Below, in pieces: positions 17,706-25,178 of a stretch of DNA of 64,000 nucleotides. This DNA is from Streptomyces tsukubensis (GTDB lineage: Bacteria > Actinomycetota > Actinomycetes > Streptomycetales > Streptomycetaceae). Position numbers and translations under genes: made by a program. Under the pieces are notes generated by a model that made no database searches, was not told where the DNA came from, and saw only the letters and a program-made list of their open reading frames with translations. Positions within the stretch are counted from its first letter, which is position 1. Every line of letters begins with the position of its first letter. The DNA lies in NCBI RefSeq assembly GCF_009296025.1, contig NZ_CP045178.1, forward strand, positions 1,364,001 to 1,428,000, given 5' to 3'.

Positions 17706-18446
17706 GTGAGCAGACCGCTGATCGGTGTCAGCACGTACTTGGAGCCCGTGGCGCGCTGGGGGCACTGGCGCCTGCCCACCGCGCTGCTGCCCGCCGGGTA
17801 TCCGCGGCTGGTCCAGGCCTCGGGCGGCCTCGCCGCGATGCTCCCGCCCGACGACCCCTCGGTGGCCGCCTCCGTGGTGGAGCGGCTCGACGCGGTGGTG
17901 ATCGCCGGTGGCCCCGACGTGGACCCCGCGCGGTACGGGGCGCCTCGGGACCGGCGCACCGGTCCGCCCGCACAGGAACGTGACGCCTGGGAACTCGCCC
18001 TGATCGAGGCGGCGTTGGAGTCCGGCACCCCGCTGCTCGGCATCTGCCGGGGCATGCAGCTCCTCAACATCGCCCTCGGCGGCACCCTGGTCCAGCACAT
18101 CGGGGGCCACGGCGAACGTGACGGCGCCTTCGACGAGCACGCGGTACGGCCCGTCCCTGGCACGCTGTACGCGGAGATCGTGGACACGGTGACCCAGGTG
18201 CCCACCCACCACCACCAGGCGGTGGACCGTCTCGCGAGGGGCCTCGTGGTGTCGGCGTACGCGGAGGACGGCACGGTCGAGGCGGTCGAACCGCCCGGCG
18301 GGGACTGGGTGCTCGGGGTGCAGTGGCATCCGGAGATGGCCTCGGACACCCGGGTCATGACGGCGCTGGTCACGGCGGCGGCGCGGACGCCGCGGGCGAT
18401 GGCGGCGGGGTCCTCCGGCCGCGGGGGCGCGGGCCTGCCGTCCTGA
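17706..18446 (+). CDS. Gamma-glutamyl-gamma-aminobutyrate hydrolase family (PuuD-like)
   Basis: 246 residues from a GTG preceded by GAAGGAGG. Class I glutamine amidotransferase fold: AGGPDVDP oxyanion region, nucleophile Cys114 in GICRGMQLLN, and His208/Glu210 in VQWHPE. THHHQAV is typical of the peptidase C26 group. It would release glutamate from a gamma-glutamylated product, closing the GlnA4-ALDH route. It lies on the other side of the regulator, transcribed away from the ligase. Confidence 0.88.
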   Translation: MSRPLIGVSTYLEPVARWGHWRLPTALLPAGYPRLVQASGGLAAMLPPDDPSVAASVVERLDAVVIAGGPDVDPARYGAPRDRRTGPPAQERDAWELALIEAALESGTPLLGICRGMQLLNIALGGTLVQHIGGHGERDGAFDEHAVRPVPGTLYAEIVDTVTQVPTHHHQAVDRLARGLVVSAYAEDGTVEAVEPPGGDWVLGVQWHPEMASDTRVMTALVTAAARTPRAMAAGSSGRGGAGLPS

Positions 18447-18697
18447 CCCGCGACCCCGCGCATGCCCGAGCGGGCGGCCACCGAGGGACCCGGTACGCGG
18501 TACGCGCTCCCGTCGCCGCCGTCCACGGGCCCGAGGCCCCCGGCCCCGTACCGGCCGGACGCGACGGTGCACGCGTTCGGGTGAGAGTCCGCGCGGAACG
18601 CCGACCGCTCGGGGACATGCCTGTACGAAGGGAGGCGGAGACGCCCGGAGCAGGACGTACGGGCGCGTCGTCATAACCATCGCGAGGAGAACAGCGC

Positions 18698-19519
18698 ATG
18701 AGCGTGCCGTCCACCATCGACCACCGGGCGACCGGCTACAGCCTGGCCCACGCGTACTGGCTGGCCAAGGCCTCCGACCTCGCCTACAAGGACGAGGCGA
18801 CGGTCGAGAAGCAGGTACGCGCCTGGGGGTTCGACCAGGTACGGCACCACCGGACCCGGTTCAGCCCGCCCTTCCCCTTGCAGGACACACAGGCGTTCAC
18901 CGCGGTGAGCGACAACATGATCATCACCGCGTTCCGCGGTACGGAACCGGCCCAGATCAAGGACTGGCTCTCGGACACCACCACACCGCCCCACCCGGGT
19001 CCCGGCGGTACCGGATACGTACACCACGGCTTCGCCGAGGCCCTGGAGTCGATCTACCCCGCGCTCAGGGACACGCTCGCCGAGTACCGGGCCGACGGTC
19101 GGAGCGTGTGGTTCACCGGCCACAGCCTGGGCGGAGCCCTGGCCATGCTGGCCGGAGCCCGCATGTACCTCGAAGAGCCGCGCCTGGCCGCGGACGGCGT
19201 GTACACCTACGGCCAGCCCCGCACCTGCGACCGGCTCCTGGCCGCGGCCTACAACAAGGGCTTCCGCGACCGTATGTACCGCTTCGTCAACAACAACGAC
19301 ATCGTGCCCCAGATGCCGCCGGAGCCCGTCTTCACCCACGTCGACGCGGTGCGCTACATCGACTCGCGCGGGAAGCTGCACGAGGGCATGCCCCTGCTCG
19401 GCTCGCTCACCGACCGGGCCAAGGGTCTGACCGCCGACGCCCTGGCCCCGGCCTCCGACGGGGTACGCGACCACTCCCTCGGCGCCTACGTCGACAACTT
19501 GGAGAAGAACCTGGCATGA
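18698..19519 (+). CDS. Class 3 lipase (alpha/beta hydrolase)
   Basis: 273 residues. Nucleophile elbow GHSLGG (Ser143), Asp201 in NNNDIVPQ and His259 in DHSLGAY form the triad. AFRGTE supplies the oxyanion strand typical of Lipase_3 proteins. AGGAG sits upstream of the ATG. No signal peptide was found, so it is probably cytoplasmic or exported by another route. It is flanked by about 250-bp gaps on both sides and appears monocistronic. Confidence 0.88.
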   Translation: MSVPSTIDHRATGYSLAHAYWLAKASDLAYKDEATVEKQVRAWGFDQVRHHRTRFSPPFPLQDTQAFTAVSDNMIITAFRGTEPAQIKDWLSDTTTPPHPGPGGTGYVHHGFAEALESIYPALRDTLAEYRADGRSVWFTGHSLGGALAMLAGARMYLEEPRLAADGVYTYGQPRTCDRLLAAAYNKGFRDRMYRFVNNNDIVPQMPPEPVFTHVDAVRYIDSRGKLHEGMPLLGSLTDRAKGLTADALAPASDGVRDHSLGAYVDNLEKNLA

Positions 19520-19759
19520 CAGCCGCGGACGCGGGGCGTGTTCCTCGCCTTCCGAGGCCAAGACGTCACGGTGGCGGGCGTTGGCGTCGCGGGGAGGCGC
19601 GCGGGGCCGGAGGCGGGGACGCACCCCGTACGGCGGAGGCTGAGCCGCACCGCGTACGTGGGTGCGGTGGTGGTTCACGGGAGGCCGCTCGGGTCGGGCC
19701 CGCTCGTCCAACCGCCAAAACCACCGACTCCGCCGGTCTCCCGGCCGGAGAACCAGCCG

Positions 19760-20746
19760 TCAGCCCCGTCGTCGTCCGCCCGCCCCGCCCCGCGTCAGGC
19801 CGAGCAGATCGCGGGCGGGGCCGGCGGGGCGGTGGCCCGCGGGCCAGACCGCGCGCAGGTCGCGGCTGAGGCGCACCTCGGCGACGGTGACGGCCACGAG
19901 GCGTCCCGCGGCCAGTTCCTCCCCGACGGCCAGTTCGCTGAGTACGGCGGGGCCCGCTCCGCCGACCGCGGCCGACTTGACCGCCGTGGTCGAGGAGAAC
20001 TCCATCAACGCGGGTGCCGGGCCCCCGTGTTCGGCGAGGGCCGCGTCGAGCACCTGGCGGGTGCCCGATCCCTCCTCGCGCAGGACCAGCCTGGTCGCGG
20101 CCAGTTCGGCCGGGGTGACGGGCGCCCTCCGCCGCGCCCAGGGGTGCCCGGGACCCGTGACCACGACCAGCCTGTCGTGGGCGACGACCGCCGCGTCGAG
20201 CCCCGCGGGCGCCGCGAGTCCCTCGACGAACCCGAGGTCGGCCTCGCCCGCGAGGAGCCGCGCGGCGACCGTCTGCGAATTGCCCGCGATGAGTGACACC
20301 GCCGTCTCCGGGTGCAGATCGCGCAGCGCCATCAGCCAGCCGGGCAGCAGGTACTCGGCGGTGGTCATGCTCGCGGCCACCCGCAGCCGCGAGTCGCGCC
20401 GGTCCCGCAGCGCCTGCGCGCCCGCGTCGAACGCCTCGGCCGCGTCCACGATCCTGCGCGCCCAGTCGGTGACCAGGGCCCCCGCGTCGGTGAGCCGGGA
20501 CCCGCGCGGCGAGCGGTCCACCAGCGCGACCCCGAGTTGGGCCTCCATGGCCCGTACCCGGCCGCTGGCGGCCGGCTGGCTGATGCCCAGTTCGCGCGCG
20601 GCCCGCCCCAGGCTGCCGAGGCGTGCCACGCCGAGCAGCAGCTGGAGGGCGCCGAGGTCGGGAACCCTCCGCGCCAGCGAGGCCGCGTGCCCGCCCCGCG
20701 AGTGCTCCGGCGCTCCGCGATCCCTCTCCTCAGCCGCCCTGCCCAT
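19760..20746 (-). CDS. LysR-family transcriptional regulator
   Basis: 328 residues. The winged HTH (about 30-90) reads LLLGVARLGSLGRAARELGI then SQPAASGRVRAMEAQLGVAL. The effector domain follows (about 115-310). The N-terminal ~25 residues are charged and extend beyond the usual start, and the first ATG falls inside a palindrome, so the true start may lie further in. Divergent from a TDT/SLAC1 transporter, which it probably controls. The pairing resembles CysB/CbbR-like regulators next to sulfite or C4-dicarboxylate exporters; the ligand is unknown. Confidence 0.85.
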   Translation of the reverse strand: MGRAAEERDRGAPEHSRGGHAASLARRVPDLGALQLLLGVARLGSLGRAARELGISQPAASGRVRAMEAQLGVALVDRSPRGSRLTDAGALVTDWARRIVDAAEAFDAGAQALRDRRDSRLRVAASMTTAEYLLPGWLMALRDLHPETAVSLIAGNSQTVAARLLAGEADLGFVEGLAAPAGLDAAVVAHDRLVVVTGPGHPWARRRAPVTPAELAATRLVLREEGSGTRQVLDAALAEHGGPAPALMEFSSTTAVKSAAVGGAGPAVLSELAVGEELAAGRLVAVTVAEVRLSRDLRAVWPAGHRPAGPARDLLGLTRGGAGGRRRG

Positions 20747-20768
20747 AACCCCAGCTTATGCCCTCATA
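20744..20768. promoter_or_regulatory. LysR-type operator: overlapping palindromes
   Basis: CATAA-N7-TTATG (20744-20760) contains the T-N11-A signature of LysR boxes. TATG-CCCT-CATA (20757-20768) overlaps its end. Both lie in the lysR-transporter gap, and the first covers the annotated lysR ATG, which fits autorepression. Confidence 0.55.
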
Positions 20769-20808
20769 GGAGAATGCTCCCTGGTGGGGGCGGTGACGGC
20801 ACGCGATC

Positions 20809-21990
20809 GTGGCAGACATGGTCACCGTCGCCCGCTCCCTCGTCCGCGAGGAAGCCCACCGCACCCGCCCCTCGGCGAGCCTCCGCCAGCTCACCCCCAA
20901 CTGGTACGCGGCGGTGATGGGTACAGCCATGCTCGGCACCGCCGGGGCGGGGCTTCCGGTGCGGGTGCCGGGTCTCAGGACGGTCTGTGTCGTGCTGTGG
21001 GCGCTCTCGCTGCTGACGCTGGTCACCCTGCTCGTGGCCCGCGCCGCGCGTCGGCGGGCCCACGGCGACCGGGCCCGCGCCGATCTGCTCGACCCGGCCG
21101 TGTCACCGTTCTTCGGGTGTCTGTCGATGGCCCTGCTCGCCGTCGGCGCGGGTTCGCTGCGGGTGGGCGGGGACTGGATCGGCGAGCGCCCCGCGGTGGT
21201 CATGGACACCGTGCTGTTCTGCGCGGGCACGGCTGTCGGCCTGGTGGCGGCGGTCGGTGTCCCGTATCTGATGATGTCCCGCCGCGAACCGCTCCCCGGC
21301 ACCGCCTCACCGGTCTGGCTGCTGCCGCTGGTCTGCCCGATGGTGTCGGCGGCGCTCGGCCCGCAACTCCTGCCGTACCTGCCGCACGGTCAGGCGCAGC
21401 GGACCCTGCTGTACGCGTGTGTGGCGATGTTCGGCATGAGTCTGCTCGCCGTACTCGCCGTACTGCCGGTGATCATGTCCAGGCTGCTGACGGGCGGTCC
21501 GCTGCCGGTCGCGCTCACCCCCGCGCTCTTCCTCGTCCTCGGTCCGCTCGGGCAGTCGGTGACGGCGGTGGGACAGTTCGCCGGCGTGGCCGACGGAGTC
21601 GTTCCCGCCCCCTACGTCCACGGTTTCGAGGTCTTCGCCGTGCTGTACGGCGTACCGGTGACCGGGTTCGCGCTGCTGTGGCTGGCGTTGTCGCTGGCAT
21701 GTGTGGTGCGCGCGCTACGCGCGGGGCTGCGGTTCGGTATGACCTGGTGGGCCTTCACCTTCCCCGTCGGCACCTGTGTGACGGGGGCGACGGGGCTCGC
21801 GGCGCGCACCGGTCTCCCTGCCTACCAGTGGCTCGCGGTGGGGCTGTACGTCCTGCTCGCGGCTGCCTGGCTGGCGGCGGCCGGGGGAACGGCCGGTGGG
21901 CTGGTCAGGGGGACCCTGCTGGCGCCTCCGCCCGCCGGGGAAGCCGTGGCCCCGCCCGTGTCCGGGCCGGTGCCCACGCCCGCCTCCTGA
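20809..21990 (+). CDS. TDT/SLAC1-family transporter
   Basis: 393 residues with about ten membrane spans. LTPNWYAAVMGTAMLG near the N-terminus is the signature of the tellurite-resistance/dicarboxylate (TehA, Mae1, SLAC1, SSU1) family. GTG at 20809 was taken as start; an ATG three codons on is equally possible and no strong ribosome-binding site separates them. The divergent LysR gene is the likely regulator. Substrates in the family include sulfite, malate and chloride; sequence alone does not decide. Confidence 0.85.
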   Translation: MADMVTVARSLVREEAHRTRPSASLRQLTPNWYAAVMGTAMLGTAGAGLPVRVPGLRTVCVVLWALSLLTLVTLLVARAARRRAHGDRARADLLDPAVSPFFGCLSMALLAVGAGSLRVGGDWIGERPAVVMDTVLFCAGTAVGLVAAVGVPYLMMSRREPLPGTASPVWLLPLVCPMVSAALGPQLLPYLPHGQAQRTLLYACVAMFGMSLLAVLAVLPVIMSRLLTGGPLPVALTPALFLVLGPLGQSVTAVGQFAGVADGVVPAPYVHGFEVFAVLYGVPVTGFALLWLALSLACVVRALRAGLRFGMTWWAFTFPVGTCVTGATGLAARTGLPAYQWLAVGLYVLLAAAWLAAAGGTAGGLVRGTLLAPPPAGEAVAPPVSGPVPTPAS

Positions 21991-22046
21991 CGCCGGGGCC
22001 GACGGGAGGGCCAAGGCGTCCCAGGGCGCCGAGGCGGCCGGGCGCG

Positions 22047-23201
22047 TCACCCACGGCCGGGCACCGCCCTGCCTGGTTTCCCGCGCCCTCGCCCGCGCCC
22101 TCTCCCGGCCGGGTCGTCGACGGCCGGGGACTCGTCGGCCGTGTCGCCGCCGGGCGCCCCGTCACTGGACGAGTCACCACCGGACGCGCCGCCCCCTGAA
22201 GCCGCCGCGGCCACCGAGGCGCCGGACAACTCACCGTACAAGGCGTCCAGTTCGTCCAGATCGACGTCAAGGTGCGGTGCGCGGAGCGTCAGCCACGCGC
22301 CGCCGAGGTCGGGCCGGTGGCGGGTGACGTGCAGGGTGAAGGCGGCGACCTGGTCCCTGGTGTTCTGCTCGACGGTCACGTCCTCGCCCACCGCCCGTCT
22401 GGCGGCCCAGCAGAGGTCGACGCGTTCCTGGAGCCAGCCGGGCAGCGGGGCCGTCCCGCGCGCCACGTCGTCCGGGTGGGCGCCCGCGATCCGCGCGATA
22501 CGGGCCGCGAGGGCGTCCTCGCCCCTGACGAGGGCCATCCGTTCGAACCTCGTCCACTCCCTGCCCATGGACCCGAGCCGTTCGCCCCAGCTCTCCACCG
22601 CCACCTGGCGCAGCGCGCGGGCCGCCTCCCTGAGCTGGCCGGCGGCTTCTTCGTGGCGGCCGGCCCGCCTCGCCGTGTGGGCCTGTTCCCTGGCGGCGCC
22701 CGCGTCCTCGTACCACCGGGCGATCCTCGCCTCCACCACGAGCGGCTCGAACCGCATGGCCGTGATCCACCGGGCGAACCGGTCGGTCAGGCTGGACTCC
22801 GGGTCGGCCGCCCTGCCCCCGTACGCCTTGTCCATGCCGTGGAACCACCGCGCGTCGGCGCGCAGCCGGGCAGCGGCGCCCGCGGGGCCCGAGGCGACGG
22901 CCGCGCGCGCCTCGTCCACGGTGAAGGCGAGCCGTCCGAGGTCGAGGGATTGGGCCCGGCCGCTCGCCGCCCACCAGTCGACCAGCTCGGCCCGTCGTGT
23001 CTCGACCAGCTCGGCCACGTGCGGGGCGGTGTCCGCGTAGAGGGGCAGCAGGTCGATGTCGGACATGGGCCAGGCCTCGCCCCTGGCGACGCTCCCGCCG
23101 ATGAGCAGGCCGTGGACGCCGGGCACCGCGCCGAGGGTACGTACGGCCTCGTCGAGCCGGTCCCTCTGCAACTCCCGCCAGCGGGGGAAGAACGTCTGCA
23201 C
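22047..23201 (-). CDS. Nucleotidyltransferase-domain protein
   Basis: 384 residues from a GTG at 23201 with AGGAG upstream. The pol-beta-type nucleotidyltransferase motif is GGSVARGEAWPMSDIDLLPL, the GS plus DxD (Asp48, Asp50) metal site. An all-helical C-terminal half follows (about 150-320). The end is a Ser/Gly/Asp-rich stretch and an Arg-Gly tail (GRGRGRGRGK). Related domains modify antibiotics (ANT) or act as MNT antitoxins, but no HEPN toxin partner adjoins. Length and tail are unusual. The function is unknown. Confidence 0.75.
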   Translation of the reverse strand: MQTFFPRWRELQRDRLDEAVRTLGAVPGVHGLLIGGSVARGEAWPMSDIDLLPLYADTAPHVAELVETRRAELVDWWAASGRAQSLDLGRLAFTVDEARAAVASGPAGAAARLRADARWFHGMDKAYGGRAADPESSLTDRFARWITAMRFEPLVVEARIARWYEDAGAAREQAHTARRAGRHEEAAGQLREAARALRQVAVESWGERLGSMGREWTRFERMALVRGEDALAARIARIAGAHPDDVARGTAPLPGWLQERVDLCWAARRAVGEDVTVEQNTRDQVAAFTLHVTRHRPDLGGAWLTLRAPHLDVDLDELDALYGELSGASVAAAASGGGASGGDSSSDGAPGGDTADESPAVDDPAGRGRGRGRGKPGRAVPGRG

Positions 23202-23571
23202 CGTCTCGTCTCCTGTGTCTCGGTCGGGTGTACGGGGTGGTACGGCGGCGGCGCGCCGCTGCCGTGTGGGGGCGGCGCCGCGGAGGCACGCCCCCGGCCG
23301 GTGTACGGGTGGTCGGTCCTGGGGCAGGTCCTGGGGCAGCGTCCCTCTCCCGGCGCCGTGCAGGGGGCGGCGCCACAGCGGCGTACCCCGGCCGGTGTAC
23401 GGGCCGGTCTCGGTGCTGTGGCGGCACATCTCTCCCGGTGTACGGAACGTACTGCGGTGGCGCGCGCCCGCGCGGGTCGCGGCGGGGAGCCCAGCCGGGC
23501 CGGGCGCCGCGCGGGCCCGCGCCCACTCGGGGCGCGGCGCACGGCAGGCGCCCGGTGGCGCCGGTCGCGGC
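23202..23571. other. Intergenic stretch with short direct repeats
   Basis: 370 bp without a supported gene. It contains scattered copies of GGTGTACGGG (for example near 23227, 23299, 23392 and 23438), two of them within CCCCGGCCGGTGTACGGG, and a CCTGGGGCAGG duplication near 23320-23340. It may hold the promoter of the nucleotidyltransferase gene; no clear hexamers were seen. Confidence 0.5.
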
Positions 23572-24303
23572 TCAGCAGCCGTGCGCGGCACGCAGCAGCG
23601 GCGGGCCGAGTACGCGGGGCGCCTCCGCCAGCGAGGGCCCGTACCAGGTGAGGTGACGTCCGCTGACCAGGGCGGCGGGCACGGGAAAGGACTCGGGGCC
23701 GTCGTCGCGGGTGAACCGGTAGGGCTCGTCGGGGAGGACGACCAGGTCGGCCCCTTCGGAGCACAGGGTCTCCAGCGGGATACGCGGATAGCGCTCGGCG
23801 TGGCCCGCGTGGACGTGGTCGACGCCGAGTCTGTCCAGCAGGTCGCCTGCGAAGGTGTCACGGCCGAGGACCATCCAGGGTCGGCGCCAGATGGGCACGA
23901 CGGCGCGGGCTCGGGGCGTGAGCCCTTGCGGCTCGCTCCACACCGCCCGCGCCTCGTCGAACCAGCGGGGCTGGGTCAGCCCGCAGGCGGCCAGGACGCG
24001 TGCCAGTTCGGTGAACGCGTCGGGAAGGGTGCGAACCTCGGTGACCAGCACTTCGATGCCGGCCTCCCGCAGTCCGGCGAGGTCCTGAGGGCGGTTCTCC
24101 TCCTCGTTGGCGAGGACGAGGTCGGGGGCGAGCGCCACGATCCTGGCCACGTCCGGGTTCTTGGTGCCGCCGATCCTGAGGACGCCACTCCCGTCCAGTC
24201 CCGCCGGGTGCGTGCACCAGTCGGTGACGGCGGTGAGGAGACCAGGAGCGGTCACGGCCACGGTTTCGGTCAGCGAGGGGACGAGAGAGACGACCCGCAT
24301 CAT
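23572..24303 (-). CDS. BtuF-like helical-backbone metal receptor
   Basis: 243 residues starting MMRVVSLVPSLTETV, which matches the periplasmic-binding fold of cobalamin/iron receptors (BtuF, FhuD). ARIVALAPDLVLANEEEN and AGIEVLVTEVRTLPD are the paired half-domain motifs. There is no signal peptide or lipobox, so this form is cytoplasmic or lost its export signal. No permease or ATPase gene adjoins. Cytoplasmic homologues of unknown function are common in actinomycetes. Confidence 0.8.
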   Translation of the reverse strand: MMRVVSLVPSLTETVAVTAPGLLTAVTDWCTHPAGLDGSGVLRIGGTKNPDVARIVALAPDLVLANEEENRPQDLAGLREAGIEVLVTEVRTLPDAFTELARVLAACGLTQPRWFDEARAVWSEPQGLTPRARAVVPIWRRPWMVLGRDTFAGDLLDRLGVDHVHAGHAERYPRIPLETLCSEGADLVVLPDEPYRFTRDDGPESFPVPAALVSGRHLTWYGPSLAEAPRVLGPPLLRAAHGC

Positions 24304-24370
24304 GCTCCTTCTGAGGAGGTCGCCACCCCGGCGGTCCGGGAGGGCGCCCCCGAAGGCCGGCGGTGGGCAT

Positions 24371-24937
24371 CTAGCGGCGTGGCGTGTCCATGGCCTCGAT
24401 GTGCTCCCCGACAGCCACGACGATCACCCGGGTGTCCTCGCCCGTGGCCCGCCAGCGGTGGCGCACCCCTCCGGTGAGGTACAGGGTGTCGCCCCTGCCC
24501 AGCTGATGGACCCGGCCCTCGGCCTCGACCTCCACGGCGCCGTCCGCCACGTACAGCAGCTCGTCGTTGCGGTGCTGGGACTCCCGCCTGGTGTCGTGGT
24601 CGCCGGTGAACTCCACCGCGTGCAGTTGATGGTGTCCGCGTACCAGCGGCCGGACTCCGGCCTCCGTCGACATGATGCCCGCGTCGTCGCCCTCGCGGAC
24701 CACGTCGACGGTGTGGGCCGGGTCGGCCGCGGCGAGGAGTTCGGCTGCCGTGGTCTCCAGCGCTTCCGCGACCTGATGCAGGGAACGCATGCTGGGTCTG
24801 GCGCGCTCGTTCTCGACCTGGCTCAGGAAGGGGACGGAGAGTCCGCTGCGGGCGGCGACCACCGCGAGGGTCAGCTCCAGGGCGCGGCGACGGCGCCGGA
24901 CGGCCGTGCCCACCCGGAGTGTGTCCTTGTCGTCCAT
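24371..24937 (-). CDS. XRE-family regulator with cupin domain
   Basis: 188 residues. The HTH (about 10-63) reads LTLAVVAARSGLSVPFLSQV then ENERARPSMRSLHQVAEAL. The C-terminal cupin (about 105-180) includes HRNDELLYVADGAVEVEAEG and GDTLYLTGGVRHRWRA. Such proteins (PuuR/SutR type) sense small molecules through the cupin. The start sits 67 bp before the metal-receptor gene on the same strand, so the two may be co-transcribed. Direct repeats upstream are a candidate self-operator. Confidence 0.9.
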   Translation of the reverse strand: MDDKDTLRVGTAVRRRRRALELTLAVVAARSGLSVPFLSQVENERARPSMRSLHQVAEALETTAAELLAAADPAHTVDVVREGDDAGIMSTEAGVRPLVRGHHQLHAVEFTGDHDTRRESQHRNDELLYVADGAVEVEAEGRVHQLGRGDTLYLTGGVRHRWRATGEDTRVIVVAVGEHIEAMDTPRR

Positions 24938-24983
24938 GGCTGCGGCTCCCTCCTGCGCCCTGCGCGGCTTTCGGCGTCAAGCA

Positions 24984-25003
24984 GTTCTGCACTGTTCTGC
25001 ACC
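24984..25003. promoter_or_regulatory. Direct-repeat candidate operator of XRE-cupin gene
   Basis: GTTCTGCAC[TC] occurs twice in tandem with exact 10-bp spacing, one helical turn, about 50 bp upstream of the regulator start and next to a reverse TAGGGT (-10-like, 25007-25002 region). This fits cooperative binding of a dimeric HTH protein to one face of DNA. Confidence 0.5.
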
Positions 25004-25078
25004 CTACGCAGGTTCCATGTGCCTTGGGGGCTTCACGGAGTGGTGCACTTGAGAATACCGAGCGTCGCTGGGGAAAAG

Positions 25079-25119
25079 TACAAGGGCGGACTTCGCATGA
25101 CGCGAAGTCCGCCCTTGTA
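25079..25119 (-). terminator. Terminator of the osmoprotectant operon
   Basis: Perfect 18-bp inverted repeat (TACAAGGGCGGACTTCGC and complement) with a 5-nt loop. On the reverse strand it is followed by CTTTTC, 60 nt past the permease/binding-protein stop. Confidence 0.9.
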
Positions 25120-25178
25120 AGGCCCGTGTCAAGGGTCCTGAGAGGCAGCCGTGGGCCCGGGAGACGGGCCCACGGTGG

